DNA of 63,848 nucleotides from Blattamonas nauphoetae (GCA_033064195.1 JARBJD010000390.1:1-63848); one strand, 5' to 3'; positions 32,454 to 45,319 are shown, counted from the stretch's first letter. The notes: generated by a model from the sequence alone, not told the origin. Numbers and translations: made by a program.

Positions 32454-35400
32454 ATGTCGTCAGAACAAATTGTTTCTCGAATTCAAACCAATCCATCAGA
32501 AATCAGGAATGCATCTCTACGGCAAATTGAACAACATAAGCAAGGGCAAACATCATCCAACTCACTTAATTCATCCCTTCAAATGCAGATTGTACCATCC
32601 AAAGCGTCTGAAACCACTCTCACACACAATTCCTTCAAGAAGCATTTATGCACTATTTTCTCGCTGAAGCACAGATTCGACCGTAGAGACCGGTTGTGGT
32701 GGGAATATCCAATCAACCCTTTCCTTAAGGAATGCAACAAAGATTCTGTGAGTGATGTCCGAGAAATGAGAATTGATCTCGATCAACTCAAAGTTCCCTT
32801 CCAACAACTTGATTGTTCCACAATTTCTGAACTATGCGAAACCGATTCACGGGCGTGTGACTTGCTTTCGCTCTCTTCTGATGACAACAATGAGCAAGAC
32901 TGTCCAACACAATTCGTCATTGAAATGCAACGTGGATTCGCATTTTTCACACGAGATGTGCTACAATTGTGTAATGAGTCATCGGATTATCGATATTACA
33001 TCGCATTTCTTTTGTACTGTCGAGCATCGTTTTACGAAGACTTTAGCCAACAACAACCGCCGCAAGCCCCTCTGATCGACTTGTCGATAAGAGACTGTAC
33101 GACAGCCTTACGAATACTACATTTTTGTGAAGATAAACCCGACACTACCAAATGCATTTCCTCTTTTCTTAACGTTGAAGAATTGAAAGCCCTTGTCTTC
33201 GGGTTGCTCGGTCAATCTCTTCGACATTATGACCTCTCTCGCTCAAACAGACTCAATCGAGAGAGTGGGTCGGCCATCGACGATCCCATCTCCCACTTGC
33301 AACGAGAGGAGATACAGACTTTGTCGGAACAAACCAATCTTGTCAAACACTGTTTTCAGGACGCTTTGAAATGTCTGGATTCAGCTCTCAGCCGATCCAC
33401 TCCTCTGGTTTTCCAGCATCTCTCGTCGATCTTCGTCCTTTTGGCACATACCATTGTTCCATACGGGAAGCTCTGCGACGATCTCCACCTCAGTCTTTGG
33501 GCATGTCAGATCTGGTCTCGCTTCAGTCCCCCTGTCATGATCAACGGACTGCCGCGAAAAACAGAAGCTTGGCAACTTCAGGCTCTTCACGAGGCAGACA
33601 CAGAAGCTTGGCAACTTCATCCTCTTCTCAAGGCAGACACAGAAGTGGGCTATACACCAACTCGGCTGGAAATGGAAGCAGAAGCAGACGACCGAAATGG
33701 TTTGTTGTTCTCTCATCACTCACATGTTCAGTTGAACTCCATCTTCTTGGACATCTGTCTGCGAAACTGCAAGCAGGCTGTCTTCTGGCAGATTCTGAAT
33801 TCGACACGCTGGGATCATTTCAATTGGAATCGGTGAAAAGGGTGCTTCCGTTGCATCTTCAACCATGCTCACGTGAGAGATACCTGAATTCTGTACACCC
33901 ACCACCAACCAATCCTAATCATCTTTCAACAGATATTCACACACAACGCGACCCTTCACCTGTAGATCGGGCATCTCAAGAACTTCGACAGGCACTTCTG
34001 AACACTCCACTGCCACTCCATCTCTCAATGGACTCCGAACAGAACGAACCAGGGAATCAAAAACAGGATCGGATGAGAAAAGGGAAACAATCCACACCAG
34101 CTGTCCTTCTCAAGCTCTCCAACAAAGCACCCCGCCTCTTTGTGAGAGGACTTTGCTTTGTTTGGGGCCAGATGAGAATTCTGGAAGGCAAACTGTACGC
34201 AATCGAAGGAAAATGGGAGGAAGCAATCAAATCAACCGAAGAAGCGATCAGCTACTTCGACTTTCTCCTCACAGTCCCACACGACACGACTGGTCAATGG
34301 GCATCGTCGTCTCGTCAGGATCAGCGAAAGACTGGCAGGAAGAGTCCTGTCTGGACAGACATTATCGACGTTGCTCTGATCAGCTCGATGCTTTGCGAAT
34401 GCTACTCGTTCAAAGGGAAGGTGTTCAGACTCAATGGAATGCCGATCGAAGCAAAAGTGGCACTTCTGAAACAGTTGTCACTGCTCAGCAAAGCCATTCC
34501 GACACCAAAACTCAAAAACCCACCCCCGCCGTCCACAAAATATACGTTTTATTCATTGCTTGACGATTGTTTGCCGCACAATGACCAAATCATTCTGCTT
34601 ACGCGCTCGCCATCAGCACCTCTCTGCATTGTCAACACAGCATTTGACTTCCTCATCCAATACGGTCGGATCTCAATTGAAACGGCAAACTGGAAGAATC
34701 CAGAATGGCCACATCAAGACGTTGCGGAAGCCTTTGCTGTGCTTGCTCGACTGCCTGCGACTAAACTGGCAGCTGTCATTCTCGAAAGAATCGAACTTGC
34801 AACGAAACGAAATGAATCCACAGCTGTTCTTCATCTGATCGAGTATCTGGAGACACTTCTGGAGGTTCAGGCTCCATCGCAGAAAATCCCGTTTCGAGCA
34901 GAACTGGAAAAGATCACTGCCCTACACACCTCACCACTTGATGAGAGCTCCGAAGGGATGGAAGTCCTGTCGAAGATACCGGACACCGAATCAAAGTCTT
35001 ACTTTCAAGCATTCATCACACAATGTCTCAACCCGAACAGGTTCTCCTTCATCCCCATTCACGCCTTTCATTTCATCCTCGTCTCCACTCTCCACTGCCT
35101 TCGCCGTCCTTTCCCACTCCCTCCAACATTCATGCAATTCGTCCCACATCCTCAATCATACAATCCTGGACCAACAGAATCCCCAGCCCACACTCGCACC
35201 GACCCAGCATTCCTCATAACTCCGAAGACAGACCGAAGACTGATGGTACGAACAACGAGCAAGAAGACACCAGTTGATGCATCACAGACACCGACGTTGA
35301 TTGGATTGATGGATGGACGGCCTGTTCTCGGAGCTTCTCAACAATTTGTCTGTCGATCAGAGACAAAGTTCGATCAACAGGCTCTGAAGACAGTTTACGA

Positions 35401-38350
35401 ATTACTGTATCATTTTGTTGTGGCGATTTTATCTTTCCAACGGAACGACATTCGGAACCTGTTTCTGAAGGACGAAAACAAAGGCAAGTCGACGATGACG
35501 AACAGACTGTTATTCTTCATTTTCGACAACCCACAGAAGAAACCACTTCGGTCGTCGTTCCATCTGCAGCTGTCACCCATCATCGTCTCTCTCTTCAGAT
35601 GGTCCATCCGTTTGGGTTGTCAACCAGGATTGATTGACAATCTGCTCCAACGGACGAAATACAAGACATGCAATCTCTGGTCGATCACAAACAGCAAACA
35701 GATTTGCCTCGCTCCGAAGCAGATGTCTGAATTGTTGATGTTGTTCTCTGTGGGATTGATTAAGAAGCTTCCCAACGGAGACGAATTCGACAAGATCTGG
35801 TTGGCAGGATCCACACAGCCTGACGAAAGAATACGAGAAATCCGCCGATTTCTGTCATCTGCCTACACGCTGAGCGGGATGAACGGAGGAGGCGATTCTC
35901 TGCACAGGAACATCAGCGCTTTGAATGCGTTCGTGTGGGGAAAGGACGATCCATGGCGGACATCATTTTTCATGTTTGACTCGATCTCCTCAGCTGATCG
36001 TCACACGATTCTATCGATGCTGAAGACACATCAATCTCAGAAACAATCGCAGCCAGGGACTGTGAGCGCGAGCGACGAATCGAAGAGACATCCACTGTGG
36101 TCCGAAGTTGGGAAGGAAGATTTCGAAACGATCTATCAGTTGAACTCGTTCCACGTGAACGATGTGAAACGTAGGCCGTCGACTCAACACGAATCGGTCC
36201 AATCTTCTGATTCTCTGATCGAATCAATCGTCGCGCAATTTCGACAGCGAATGCAGACCATCCCTCCAACGTTCGTTCCAACATGTCTGACAGTGGTTCC
36301 ATTCTTCCATTCAACTCTCTGCCTGTCGATGATGCCAGTTACATCGTTTCCAGATCCGTTCATCAGTCTTCATCTCATTCAAAAGACCATTTTGAGTGAC
36401 GCTACAGAACTGTCAGAAGAATGCAATGATGACTACCTCAAAGCGGAAGAAATGGAAGTGAAGAATCAAGATGTGGAAGGAAGACTCGCAATCATACCCA
36501 AACGATGGTGTTTGACACCTCCCACTCGATCCAACGCGATGCCTCTTCAGTTCTGCTCTCATTCCACCCCTCGCTGGAAGGCAGACCCTCCAATCTCCAC
36601 TCCAATCGCCACTCCTCGTGTTGTCCACTTCAGCGACAATGTTCCGAGCGCGATCGCAGCCCCACCTCCTCGCACAGCCCAACCAAAACCACCGAAAAAG
36701 CCAACCGCACAGAAAACACAAAAGAAAACCCCGACTCGAGGGAGAAAGACAGGAACCCAGGTGGATCTGATACCTCCTTTCGAATGGCCTCCTGAAGGAG
36801 ACAACACGATGAATTTGCTCGCCCCCACTCCTGGTCATGCCGGTGCCCGTGTTCGATTCGGAGAAAGCATCGATCCCAATGACAACCCTTTCAAATTCAT
36901 CCCAGCCCCCAAAACGAACAACGCACTCCTGTTGCCCACACTTCCCACACCACAATCAGCTCCGAGACTGCGATCGAGATCACCAGCTCGGTCACCAGCT
37001 CGATCACGTACGATTGTGCTCAGAGATGATTCAGATTCAGATTCCGATTTTGAATTATTGGCACCAGAAAAGGGACTTGCTTTACCAACAACAGAACTGA
37101 GAATGAAAGCACAAACACCGATCGTACCAACGGCAGACGATGAGATCTTTGGGTGGAGGAATGATGGGAAGGACCTGGGAATTGATGTGAATCGGAACGG
37201 ATGGATCGGAGAGACCACAAAGGAACTTCATCGCATTCTGAACGAGAACAACGTCGTCACGAAACATGGCGAGGTGCTTGGGAACGATCAATGGTGGGAC
37301 CTTCGCTCGCAGCTCGACCGAGACATGGAAGTGCTCTGCATCCGACTCAGCCGCGTCCTCAGACGAAGCGGAGTGGAGTTGGATTGGGCGAAGCAGAAGT
37401 CTTCGGAGGGAGAAGAGGAGTCGGTGATGTTGCGGGACGATGATGGAGAATGCGATGAGACTGATGAGGTTGTGATTGGGAAGAAGAGGAGCTTGCCTGC
37501 AATTCAGAGAAACGAAACACGAAAAACACCTCGACGAACGATATTGCCTTTTTCGATGTCAAGTCCAACATTTGAGATGATTGAGCAGGACGAAGATCCC
37601 CCGTTGGTCTTGCTCTTCCTCTCACCCGAACTCATCTCGTTCCCGTGGGAGAACACGCGGCAACTGCAGCGCAGGCCAGTCACAAGAATGACCAGTCTGT
37701 CCGCATTCCTCACTCGCCTCCAGCAGCTCGAACAGACAACAACGGCTCCTCTCTTCTCGTCTCTTCCAACTCACCCACTCAACGAGGGGGTTGATCCGCA
37801 AAGTGTCTGCTGTGTCATCAATCCAGATAGAAATCTGAATGACTGGTCTCATCTCGTCAAACCATATTTGCTGCCGAGCTGGACACGCCATATCGACGAA
37901 CGACCAACTCGTGAGCAATTCAAATCACTTCTCCAGAACCACGATGTTTATTTGTACTGTGGACATGGAAGCGGAGAACATCTCTATTCGAGGAATCGTC
38001 TCTCCAAGCATGCGAGACTGCCGGTCATGTTGATGACGGGTTGCAGCAGTGGACGGAGGGACTTTGATGGAGAATATGATGCGTGGGGGTACGTGGATGT
38101 GTGTGAGCAGTCGAATGCCCCTGCAATTCTCGGCAATCTTTGGGATATTACCGATCAAGATGAGGATCGTCTCGTTGTTGATCTTCTGGGAAGGTGGTTG
38201 AGGGACAATCAATCAAAGAGGAAGTCCCTCCACCAATGTCTGACTCTCGCAAGGCAGAAATGTCGAGCCAAGTATCTTATTGGGGCAGCGATGGTTGCGT
38301 ATGGATTCCCGATTTTTGCGGCGAATCCGGGACCAAAGCATCTTTCTTGA
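32454..38350 (+). CDS. ESP1: Separase (cohesin-cleaving cysteine protease)
   Basis: Two exons (32454-33699 and 33732-38350) join in frame to 1,954 residues. Separase, a clan CD caspase-like protease, cuts the cohesin kleisin at anaphase. The C-terminal catalytic domain shows the signature His in YLYCGHGSGEHLY (His1827) and Cys in MLMTGCSSG (Cys1853), 26 residues apart as in human separase, followed by APAILGNLWDITDQD. The N-terminal half is a long helical repeat array, as in the family. A low-complexity linker with SPARSPARS and serine-aspartate repeats (roughly residues 1350-1530) separates the two halves. I chose the ATG at 32454 because it opens the longest frame. The stop is TGA. The gene converges on RAD21, its expected substrate, 3.2 kb away. 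No interruptions are seen. Confidence 0.92.
33700..33731 (+). other. 32-nt spliceosomal intron in separase
   Basis: GTTTGTTGTTCTC to CATGTTCAG has GT-AG ends and is 32 nt long. Its removal switches from the upstream to the downstream frame and joins ...ADDRN-V-ELHLLGHLSAKL without a stop. Without removal the first frame ends at 33836. This is near the lower limit for spliceosomal introns. Confidence 0.85.
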
Positions 38351-39650
38351 TGGAATCTCTTCTTTTGCCTCATCAGTGGTGGGCTTCCAGCCCCTCCAGC
38401 CCGTCACAAAACCAGGGCTCCACTTCACTGAGATTAGGTCGCGACCAGTGACATGTTTTTAATAAAAGGTTCGGCCTGTTCTGTCCAGCATTCTGGTATT
38501 CAAATTCATTGACCTGGTGAAAAGGCGTGTCAATGATCAGTCCCTTTTTCCGACATCTAACTCTGGGTCTGATCAATAACACTATGTCTGGTGCAACTCT
38601 TTGGATTGAAAGTATGTGACACCCTTGTTTTATCTATCTCTTTAGCCTAAATCTCCTCGTTTCACGTTCATTGACATCTTGATCCTACTCCATTTGGGCG
38701 ATTCTGAATGAAATGTTACTTTACACTATAGAGCGTCGGTTAAAACTAATTTTTGTGTAATTATCAGTTACCAGCTCTCAAGACGGATGAAGGTAGAATT
38801 ATGTCGATTTTGTCTTGATCGCGTTCGAGAGAGCACTTTTTTAAAAGACGTCTTTTGTCACATGTTTTGAACCAAAAAGCGTCAGAAAAGAAAGAGGTCG
38901 TGTGAAATGACTAAAAAGAGCGTTGATGTGAATGACAGCAACACAATATGCATGGATCATTCATAAAGTCACGATTAATACAGCGAGCTATCCTAGCGAG
39001 AAGGAAGGAGAATCTCCATCAAAATACATAAATGTGTCTGAATAGTGGATTTGATGTGAATTTTCGAATGGGATCAACTCTTGCGGAATAGAACGGAAAA
39101 TGTGCGAAGATCTGACACAGAACGCTCGCTCTGAGAGGATATGAGCACAACTATCCAAATATAAATTGTAAACAGCAGAAAATGAGTTGAACAAACCTGA
39201 AGACTTGATTAGTGAGATAATTGTAGAATGTTGTTGTCAGATCTGAGATGGGAAAAAAACAGAGTTGGATCAAGAATACGAGAAGGTAAAAATTGATCAA
39301 ATTGTGATTTTTCACTTCAAATCAAGTGCAAAATCTGAAAAATGTTCTGCATGTAGCAGGAGATACAAATCTGGGTGAGGAAAAGTAACAGAAACAGGCA
39401 ATCAGAATAAAAAAAGGAGAAAAAAAGTCAGATGAACTAGAAAAACATTCAGTGAGTCATAAGAAGGATAATATGGATACTGTGAGGAATAGGTGAGGCA
39501 TCTCCACATTTGGAGAGAGTTACGACGCGGGTAACATTTCATTCAGAGCGACCCATTTTGACATGAAATTTAGTCGCCATCAGGACACTATTGATCACCT
39601 GATTGGGTCCCTCTGGTTTTTGCTTTTTGTCTTATCCTGATTGTTTCCGA
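38351..39650. other. Intergenic stretch after separase
   Basis: No supported gene. AATAAA-like sequence at about 38459 (TTTTTAATAAAAGG) could serve 3' end formation of separase. The remainder is A/T-rich without motifs I recognise. Confidence 0.35.
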
Positions 39651-39659
39651 TTCTCGCCC

Positions 39660-40020
39660 CTTTCATCAGGAGGAACCGCGAGTGTCTCGCTCACATGAAT
39701 TTCACAAAAGTGGGCATTACTTTCATCAGACAACAGACAATTGCTCGAAGATCCAGCAAAACTCGCGAAAGCAACCAATGTTTCATGGGCAAACAAGCCA
39801 CATCGGGGACAAGCTGACAGACATGCCGCCATGCTCGAACTCTTCACATTCGCCAACATTCATCCACAACCTAATATTGCTGGGTTCCACAAGGCATGGG
39901 AGCAAGATGGACATATGTTTACTTTAACAGAACTGTGTGAAGGGGGAGATCTCATGAACTTCAGCTTCAGGATGGACAATGGCTATTTCAAACTCGGAGA
40001 TTTCGGTCTTAGCCACGTTC
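39660..40020 (+). pseudogene. Wee1-like protein kinase fragment
   Basis: One frame reads HPQPNIAGFHKAWEQDGHMF then TLTELCEGGDL, the hinge region typical of Wee1/Myt1 kinases, which phosphorylate and restrain Cdk1. It passes directly to NGYFKLGDFGLSHV, the DFG metal-binding loop. The roughly 60 residues that should lie between, including the HRD catalytic loop, are absent, and nothing kinase-like follows the DFG. The glycine-rich loop and lysine are not recognisable upstream. I therefore call it a deleted pseudogene. A missed intron cannot supply the gap because no room exists in the sequence. Confidence 0.6.
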
Positions 40021-40998
40021 GACCAACCATCCTTCTTTTATTATTATTGTTAGCCGGGGTCCGTTCACTCCCCGTGGTTAACCCGGGGTTGTTTGGACGA
40101 CGTCACAAAGTCTCCGACAACTCCGTGTTCTGTCAACTTCTGTTTCTCCGATGCAACCGAAAGTTTCAATAAACACCCCAATCCACCACCCCGTGCACTC
40201 TACCCACTTCCTCCACATTCTCTTTTTCGTTCAATTCGCCTGCAACCATCATCCAAAATCAAGTTGCTCCTGTTTCGCACCAACGCAAAACACAACACCA
40301 AAAACTTCAAATCAATACTTTTTTGCGATGAAGCATAACTTTATGACACAACTACGTGTATTGAAGGCACAATGTCCCACTCCAAAATTGTGAACAGTGC
40401 CGAGTCATTGATTGTGAATCCCTTCCTCACCGTGTATTTTTCTCTCTTTCTCGAATTTTTCTCTCCTACAATCGACTCAGGATCCTCATTCTCATGATCT
40501 CGATCGTGAACACAAATCTTGGTGGAGATAGAACTTGCGAACACGTTTCTTCCTTCATTCCCTCTCAAAATTCGTTTCTTTCTCGCTTTCTCTGACTTTT
40601 ATCTCAGTAGATTTGCTCTGGATACTTTAATTCACAATCACGATCAAGACTGCAGATCTTCATGAAGTTGATGAACACGGACATATAACCCACTGCATTA
40701 TCACTTATGGTTGATTACCTTTCTTTTTTCTCAATATTCTTACGCAGTCATCAATAACTACTGATCACACGAGACGAACACGTCCCACACTCCGGCTTGA
40801 CCGTTTTTTCTGCTTGCCGTGCACAAATACTTGAAAGAGTGATCTTAACAAGTGGTTATATGGGGAAGTCTGCCTCTGTGATGCCCCCAAAGCCAATTAC
40901 GGCATCTCAACATCATCCCTCTACCTCGGACAGGCTCGGTCGCCTCGTTTGTCCCTGATCAGATTGTTGTTAGGTGATCATCCTTCGTGTCTTCGCTG
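40021..40998. other. Intergenic stretch
   Basis: No confident gene. A minus-strand frame at 40341-40568 (VRKGFTINDSALFTILEW) has faint beta-helix style and may belong with the kinase-like fragment to its right. Confidence 0.3.
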
Positions 40999-41220
40999 TC
41001 AAAGTTGCAGTAGCTGTGCGTTTGTGCTGTCCACCTCTCCGAATGGAACTACCTCCGTCTCCATCTCCCAAAACACCAGACCCGGGTTGACCCCTGCTGC
41101 CTTCTCCACATCAATCTTCCTCTTCTCTCTCAACTCTGGTGCTTGCCATCGTTTTCCCTCGTGTCCCTCGAACAGTGGCTCAAACCGAAAAAACCAACTC
41201 TCCCTACTCCCTCTTCTCAA
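40999..41220 (-). pseudogene. Kinase-domain C-lobe fragment (beta-helix receptor type)
   Basis: Contains GKRWQAPEL, then VNPGLVFWEMETEVVPFGEV: the APE motif and the following W-E-x-x-T-x-x-x-PF block of the kinase C-lobe, as in tyrosine-kinase-like domains. In oxymonads such domains form the cytoplasmic tail of beta-helix surface proteins. Only about 60 residues are visible. The first part of the lobe and the whole N-lobe are missing, so it is a fragment. Confidence 0.5.
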
Positions 41221-41588
41221 TATTCAGAACTGTATGATGATGCGTGGAACGAGTATCAAGGTTGGGCAGGTCCAGAGCCTACTTCTTCCATATCGTCAAA
41301 TCCGTTTCTCGGAGCTATTTTTTTCGTCAGTCTGTTCATACAGCACATTTTGATCGAGTTTTTATCCTGATTCGCGAGGGTGGATCTTCCCGAATAAGCT
41401 CAAAGTTGTCCTAAAACGTGTCAAAATGTCAATAACAGAATTAGTGAAGTGTATTGTACGAATTTTATCAGAACTTGAAACGATAAGTATTACTATACCG
41501 ACCTGCACGATCGGTCGAGATTTAGTTGGGGAAGATCTCAAATCGGGACTAGAACGAGAATTCATCAAAAATGAACGAAAAAGAGATG

Positions 41589-43350
41589 TCAAACTGTCTT
41601 CTCCACGAAGATCGGCCCATGTGGGTCATCCTGTCTCATTGTCACATACCCGTCCCTCACGAAAATGAGGAGTGCAGCCAGGGCGAATGCCTTGGACCTT
41701 CTACAATCCCTCTTCTGACGTTCGTGTGCGTCTTTTTGGGGCTGAGGGCATTTGAAGGCTTCTTCGAAGGAAAGTACATTATCTTTCGTCTGGTTGAATT
41801 GATAGGCAACATCTTTCAACGACTCACGCGTCTTATCGTCATAGAAAGTATGTGGAGGCTTGCTTGGTTGGTGAGGGATGTTGGTATTCGAGTTGAAGTC
41901 TCGAGAGGTGGGTGGGAGAAGCTCCTCGTCCATTAACATTCCCTCTAACTGCTGCTTGGTGTGTGTGGTTGAGTTTGTTGAGGGAGCGTTTTCGTTTGAT
42001 GAGATTCGGTCCTTATCGGTGCTGCTATCATCATCTGGAGAAGAGAGAAGAATGAATGAGAACATGAAGAGAGTGCAATACAAGCGTGACGGGTTTGAGG
42101 GCCAGATTGTTCAAGATGAGTGGAGCGCAAGAGATGGTATGTGATGGTGTTGTTGACTCTCATACTTTCCAGGTATTCTTCAGGGTCCAATGGAAGATCT
42201 GCATCATAATCGTCCAGAGCTTGTTCTACAGGAGGGACAAAGAACTCATCATCCATCCAGTTGTTGAGTGAGGTGAAGATCTTTCGGTTCTCCTCCAGTC
42301 CCCTCACAATGTCTCGTGTATTGTTCTGATTGGCTTCTATTTGTTGATCGCTCAATGTAATGACTTGATCTATTATGACACCTCCATTTCGATTTGAGCG
42401 TTTTCGCTTTTTCTTCCCCGTAGAAGATTTGAGAGTCGCCAAATCGTCTTCCAGGAACAACGGGTTATCGGGATGATGATAGTCTGATGGTTGTTGGTTA
42501 TAAAACTTGGTGGGTTCCACGGATCGAATCGCGTCAGGAACTTTTGTTGGCGATACGAAAACCTAACAAACAAAATCAGTACAGTCAGAGATGAAAAAAG
42601 AGACATACGACAGGAATATCGTCCATTGAAAGGTCTTCTGCATCCGCAAAGTCGGCAGACTCTCTTAAATCGTATCCGTTCATCATCGGTGTTCTGAGCA
42701 TGTTCGAGGGGAGTGTGAAAGGTGAAAGTGATGAACGCAGCGATTCTGGATCGGTTAGCGTCGGGTCCGGCATGAGCAGCGATGGACGTGGATATCCAAA
42801 TATGTTCAGAGTTGGATCGCGAGGTGTGGACATATTCAGAGGTGATTCGGGGATTGTGATGTGTGATCGAGATCCATGACCAGTATTAGGGGGAAGATCG
42901 ATACACTTTCCTTCTATAGTCTATATCGAGAGAAAAGAAGCAAAAATGTTGTGAAAAAGAAACTCACAATAGAAATGTCGACAAAGTTTTGTCAGCGATA
43001 TAGTGTTGGAAAAATCATACAGTATTGAGGCGTGAGTCAAATTCATTGATGTCATCGGACAGGTATTTCAGTTTCCGCGTATAAATTCGAATGAGTCCAA
43101 TGAGGAGATGCGCTTGATATCGAAGTGGAAGAGGTATCTTGTTCTTCGGATTCTCTTCTGTTGGAACACCCTCTTCGATGATATTCACTGCTGCAGGAAT
43201 GTTGATTTGGAGAATCTTGCCTTTAGACAGATTTCGGTCATAGGTCGCTGCAATCCATACTTGGCCCAGGAGACTAAGTGAATCAAAGGAAGTCTTAAAC
43301 AAGACACAAATATACCCATGCTTATATATATATCGCAAGTGCAATGCCAT
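41589..43350 (-). CDS. RAD21: Cohesin kleisin subunit RAD21/SCC1/REC8
   Basis: Five exons: 43350-43316, 43273-43021, 42920-42609, 42562-42082 and 42034-41589. They splice to exactly 508 codons plus TGA. The kleisin closes the SMC1-SMC3 ring and is cut by separase. The N-terminal SMC3-binding domain reads KHGLLGQVWIAATYDRNLSK then KILQINIPAAV and HLLIGLIRIYTRKLKYL. The C-terminal winged helix reads VLSFEEAF, then SKAFALAALLIFVRDGYVTM and QDDPHGPIFV, matching the family's PYGDI-type end. The middle is acidic and disordered, with an ExxR sequence (ESLR, residues 155-158) as a possible separase site. Introns are 42, 100, 46 and 47 nt, all GT-AG. Mitotic versus meiotic paralogue cannot be decided. 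Confidence 0.9.
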
Positions 43351-43461
43351 GGCGTGTGGTGAATGATGATCCGTCCCTTAATTCTCACTCATTATCTCAC
43401 TTCTCAATCAGACAAAGCAATTGTGAAGTGATATTTCCCGAAGTCAATTTAATCCAAATGA

Positions 43462-44592
43462 TTATTCATCTGGGGGATTCCAGACACCTTGCTCGATAAA
43501 GTCCAGATGTTTATAAAAACAACTTGATGACATCCTCATTTCAGTCACTCGGATTTGATACAGGAGATCAAGCTTGGCCATCCGTTCTGATTGTTCCAAT
43601 CCTGCCAATTCTTCCTCGTGCTTGAGGTACAAGTCCCATGTGACCTGCAAAAATGAGGATGAATGGGTCAGACATCAACTCTGAAGTCTTTCACAAGCTC
43701 TGCATTCTTCTGATCGAGAATACGCCACCTGAATATGAAGTAGCATCGTTGGAGTTGTTCCTGAGAGAGTCGGAGAGAATAGAAAGGACCTTGATGATTG
43801 GAGCTTTGGACTGAATGCCGGAAATGATACAAATCGTGAAAGAGCAGACCTGATTCTCCACAAGGAAGAGTTAGGAAAATGGAAGAAGCGGTACACGGTT
43901 GCATAGCCAACAATTTGGAAATCAACACGTGGGGGATTTGAACTGTCGCCGCGTTTTTTGTCTTCTTGTACCTGAAATCGAAGAATATTGAAGAAGAAAA
44001 AAGTACATCAAATAGACGTCCCAATTTGGATCGCCTTCATCGAGATAAGATGCATAGTTGATGAAGAAGAATGGCATGGCCATCAACTTTTCACGAAAGA
44101 CCTTCATATCTGGGTCTGAAAGGGGTGCCTGGAGAAAAGAAAGATGAATCGAATGTAAATGAAAAATAGGCTCAAAAATAACAAACACGATAGATTTAGA
44201 AGATCGAATTACCAAGTGGAGTCGATGAACTTTCATTTGGATCGTACGAAGGACAAGGCATATACCCGCAAATTGGATTCCATGGGAGGTGAAATTCATC
44301 AGTGTTCTCCGATTATCGGATGATATTCAAGAATGACGTTTTTCAATGAAAATGACGAAAATTTGAGAATCAGTTTCTATCTCTCGAGAGTGTGCAGTAA
44401 TTCAGATAGGTGAGTAGAATTTCGAGAGGATCTTGAGCCTAAAATATCATTGAGGGAGATTTTTCGAGATGGAGCACAACATCGCGAAGAAAATGGAAGG
44501 AAAGACTTGAGGTGTTGCTTCACCCAACTGTTGTTCAAAAACACAACTGAATGTGTCTTTTTGGAGAAAGCAATCAATGTGAACTGTTTCAT
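43462..44592 (-). CDS. HAT1: Histone acetyltransferase type B, HAT1-like
   Basis: Several short exons on the minus strand. Core matches are FREKLMAMPFFFINYASYLD then DPNWDVYLM, equivalent to human FLMWFIETASFIDVDDERW, followed after a 34-nt GT-AG intron by FQIVGYATVYRFFHFPN (human VGYMTVYNYYVYPD). The C-terminus HEEELAGLEQSERMAKLDLL matches the helical tail. HAT1 acetylates new histone H4 before nucleosome assembly. The acetyl-CoA loop (Q/RxxGxG/A) is not clear in any frame near 43750-43820, so either micro-introns are unresolved or the gene is damaged. The 5' end (about 44330-44592) is uncertain; the rDNA begins 13 bp beyond its possible ATG. The coding frame ends TAA, with TGA six codons later. 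Confidence 0.68.
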
Positions 44593-44604
44593 ATCCAGAA
44601 ATGA

Positions 44605-45319
44605 TTATGATTCTGGAACTAAACGTTAAAGGAGTTGGTTTAATTTATGATGATGGGGTCTAGTTGGGGCGACTTGACTAGGTTCTACATTGTATGGCGA
44701 CTCTGGGGGATAGTAGTCTTCGGGCTATGTGTACCTACGTGATCTCATTCAAAGACATTTTCTGATGGGGAGTTCGGCTGGGGCGGCACATCTGTTAAAC
44801 AACAACGCAGGTGTCCTAAGATGAGCTCAGTGAGAACAGAAATCTCACGTAGAACAGAAGGGTAAAAGCTCATTTGATTTTGCTTTTCAGTATGAAGACA
44901 AACCGTGAAAGCGTGGCCTAACGATCCTTTGAGTTTTACAAGTGTTAAGCCAGAGGTGTCAGAAAAGTTACCACAGGGATGAATATATAGAAATATGTTG
45001 CGATGTAGTTAGATAGTCCCAGTTAAATATATGTAATATTTAGCTAGTCACTTATGGAAGTAAGTGGCAACACACCTGGTTATTGAAATATATACAGAGA
45101 TGTATATAATCAATAAATCATTTTATAAAGAAATGATTTTGACGGTCGGTAAGGTGTGCACCAAAATGACCATGTATGTATGTGTTTTGGTGTATGGTAC
45201 GACCTATCCCAATTATAAAATAATTATTAAATCATACTTGTGTATGATTGATAATAGTATTATTGAAGTTGGTAAATATGAGAACTGGCTTGTGGCAGCC
45301 AAGCGTTCATAGCGACGTT

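Noticed and set aside
33381-33719. Separase as two separate genes, one ending at 33836 and one starting at 33371
   Set aside because: A 32-nt GT-AG intron joins both frames exactly, giving one full-length protein of normal separase size.
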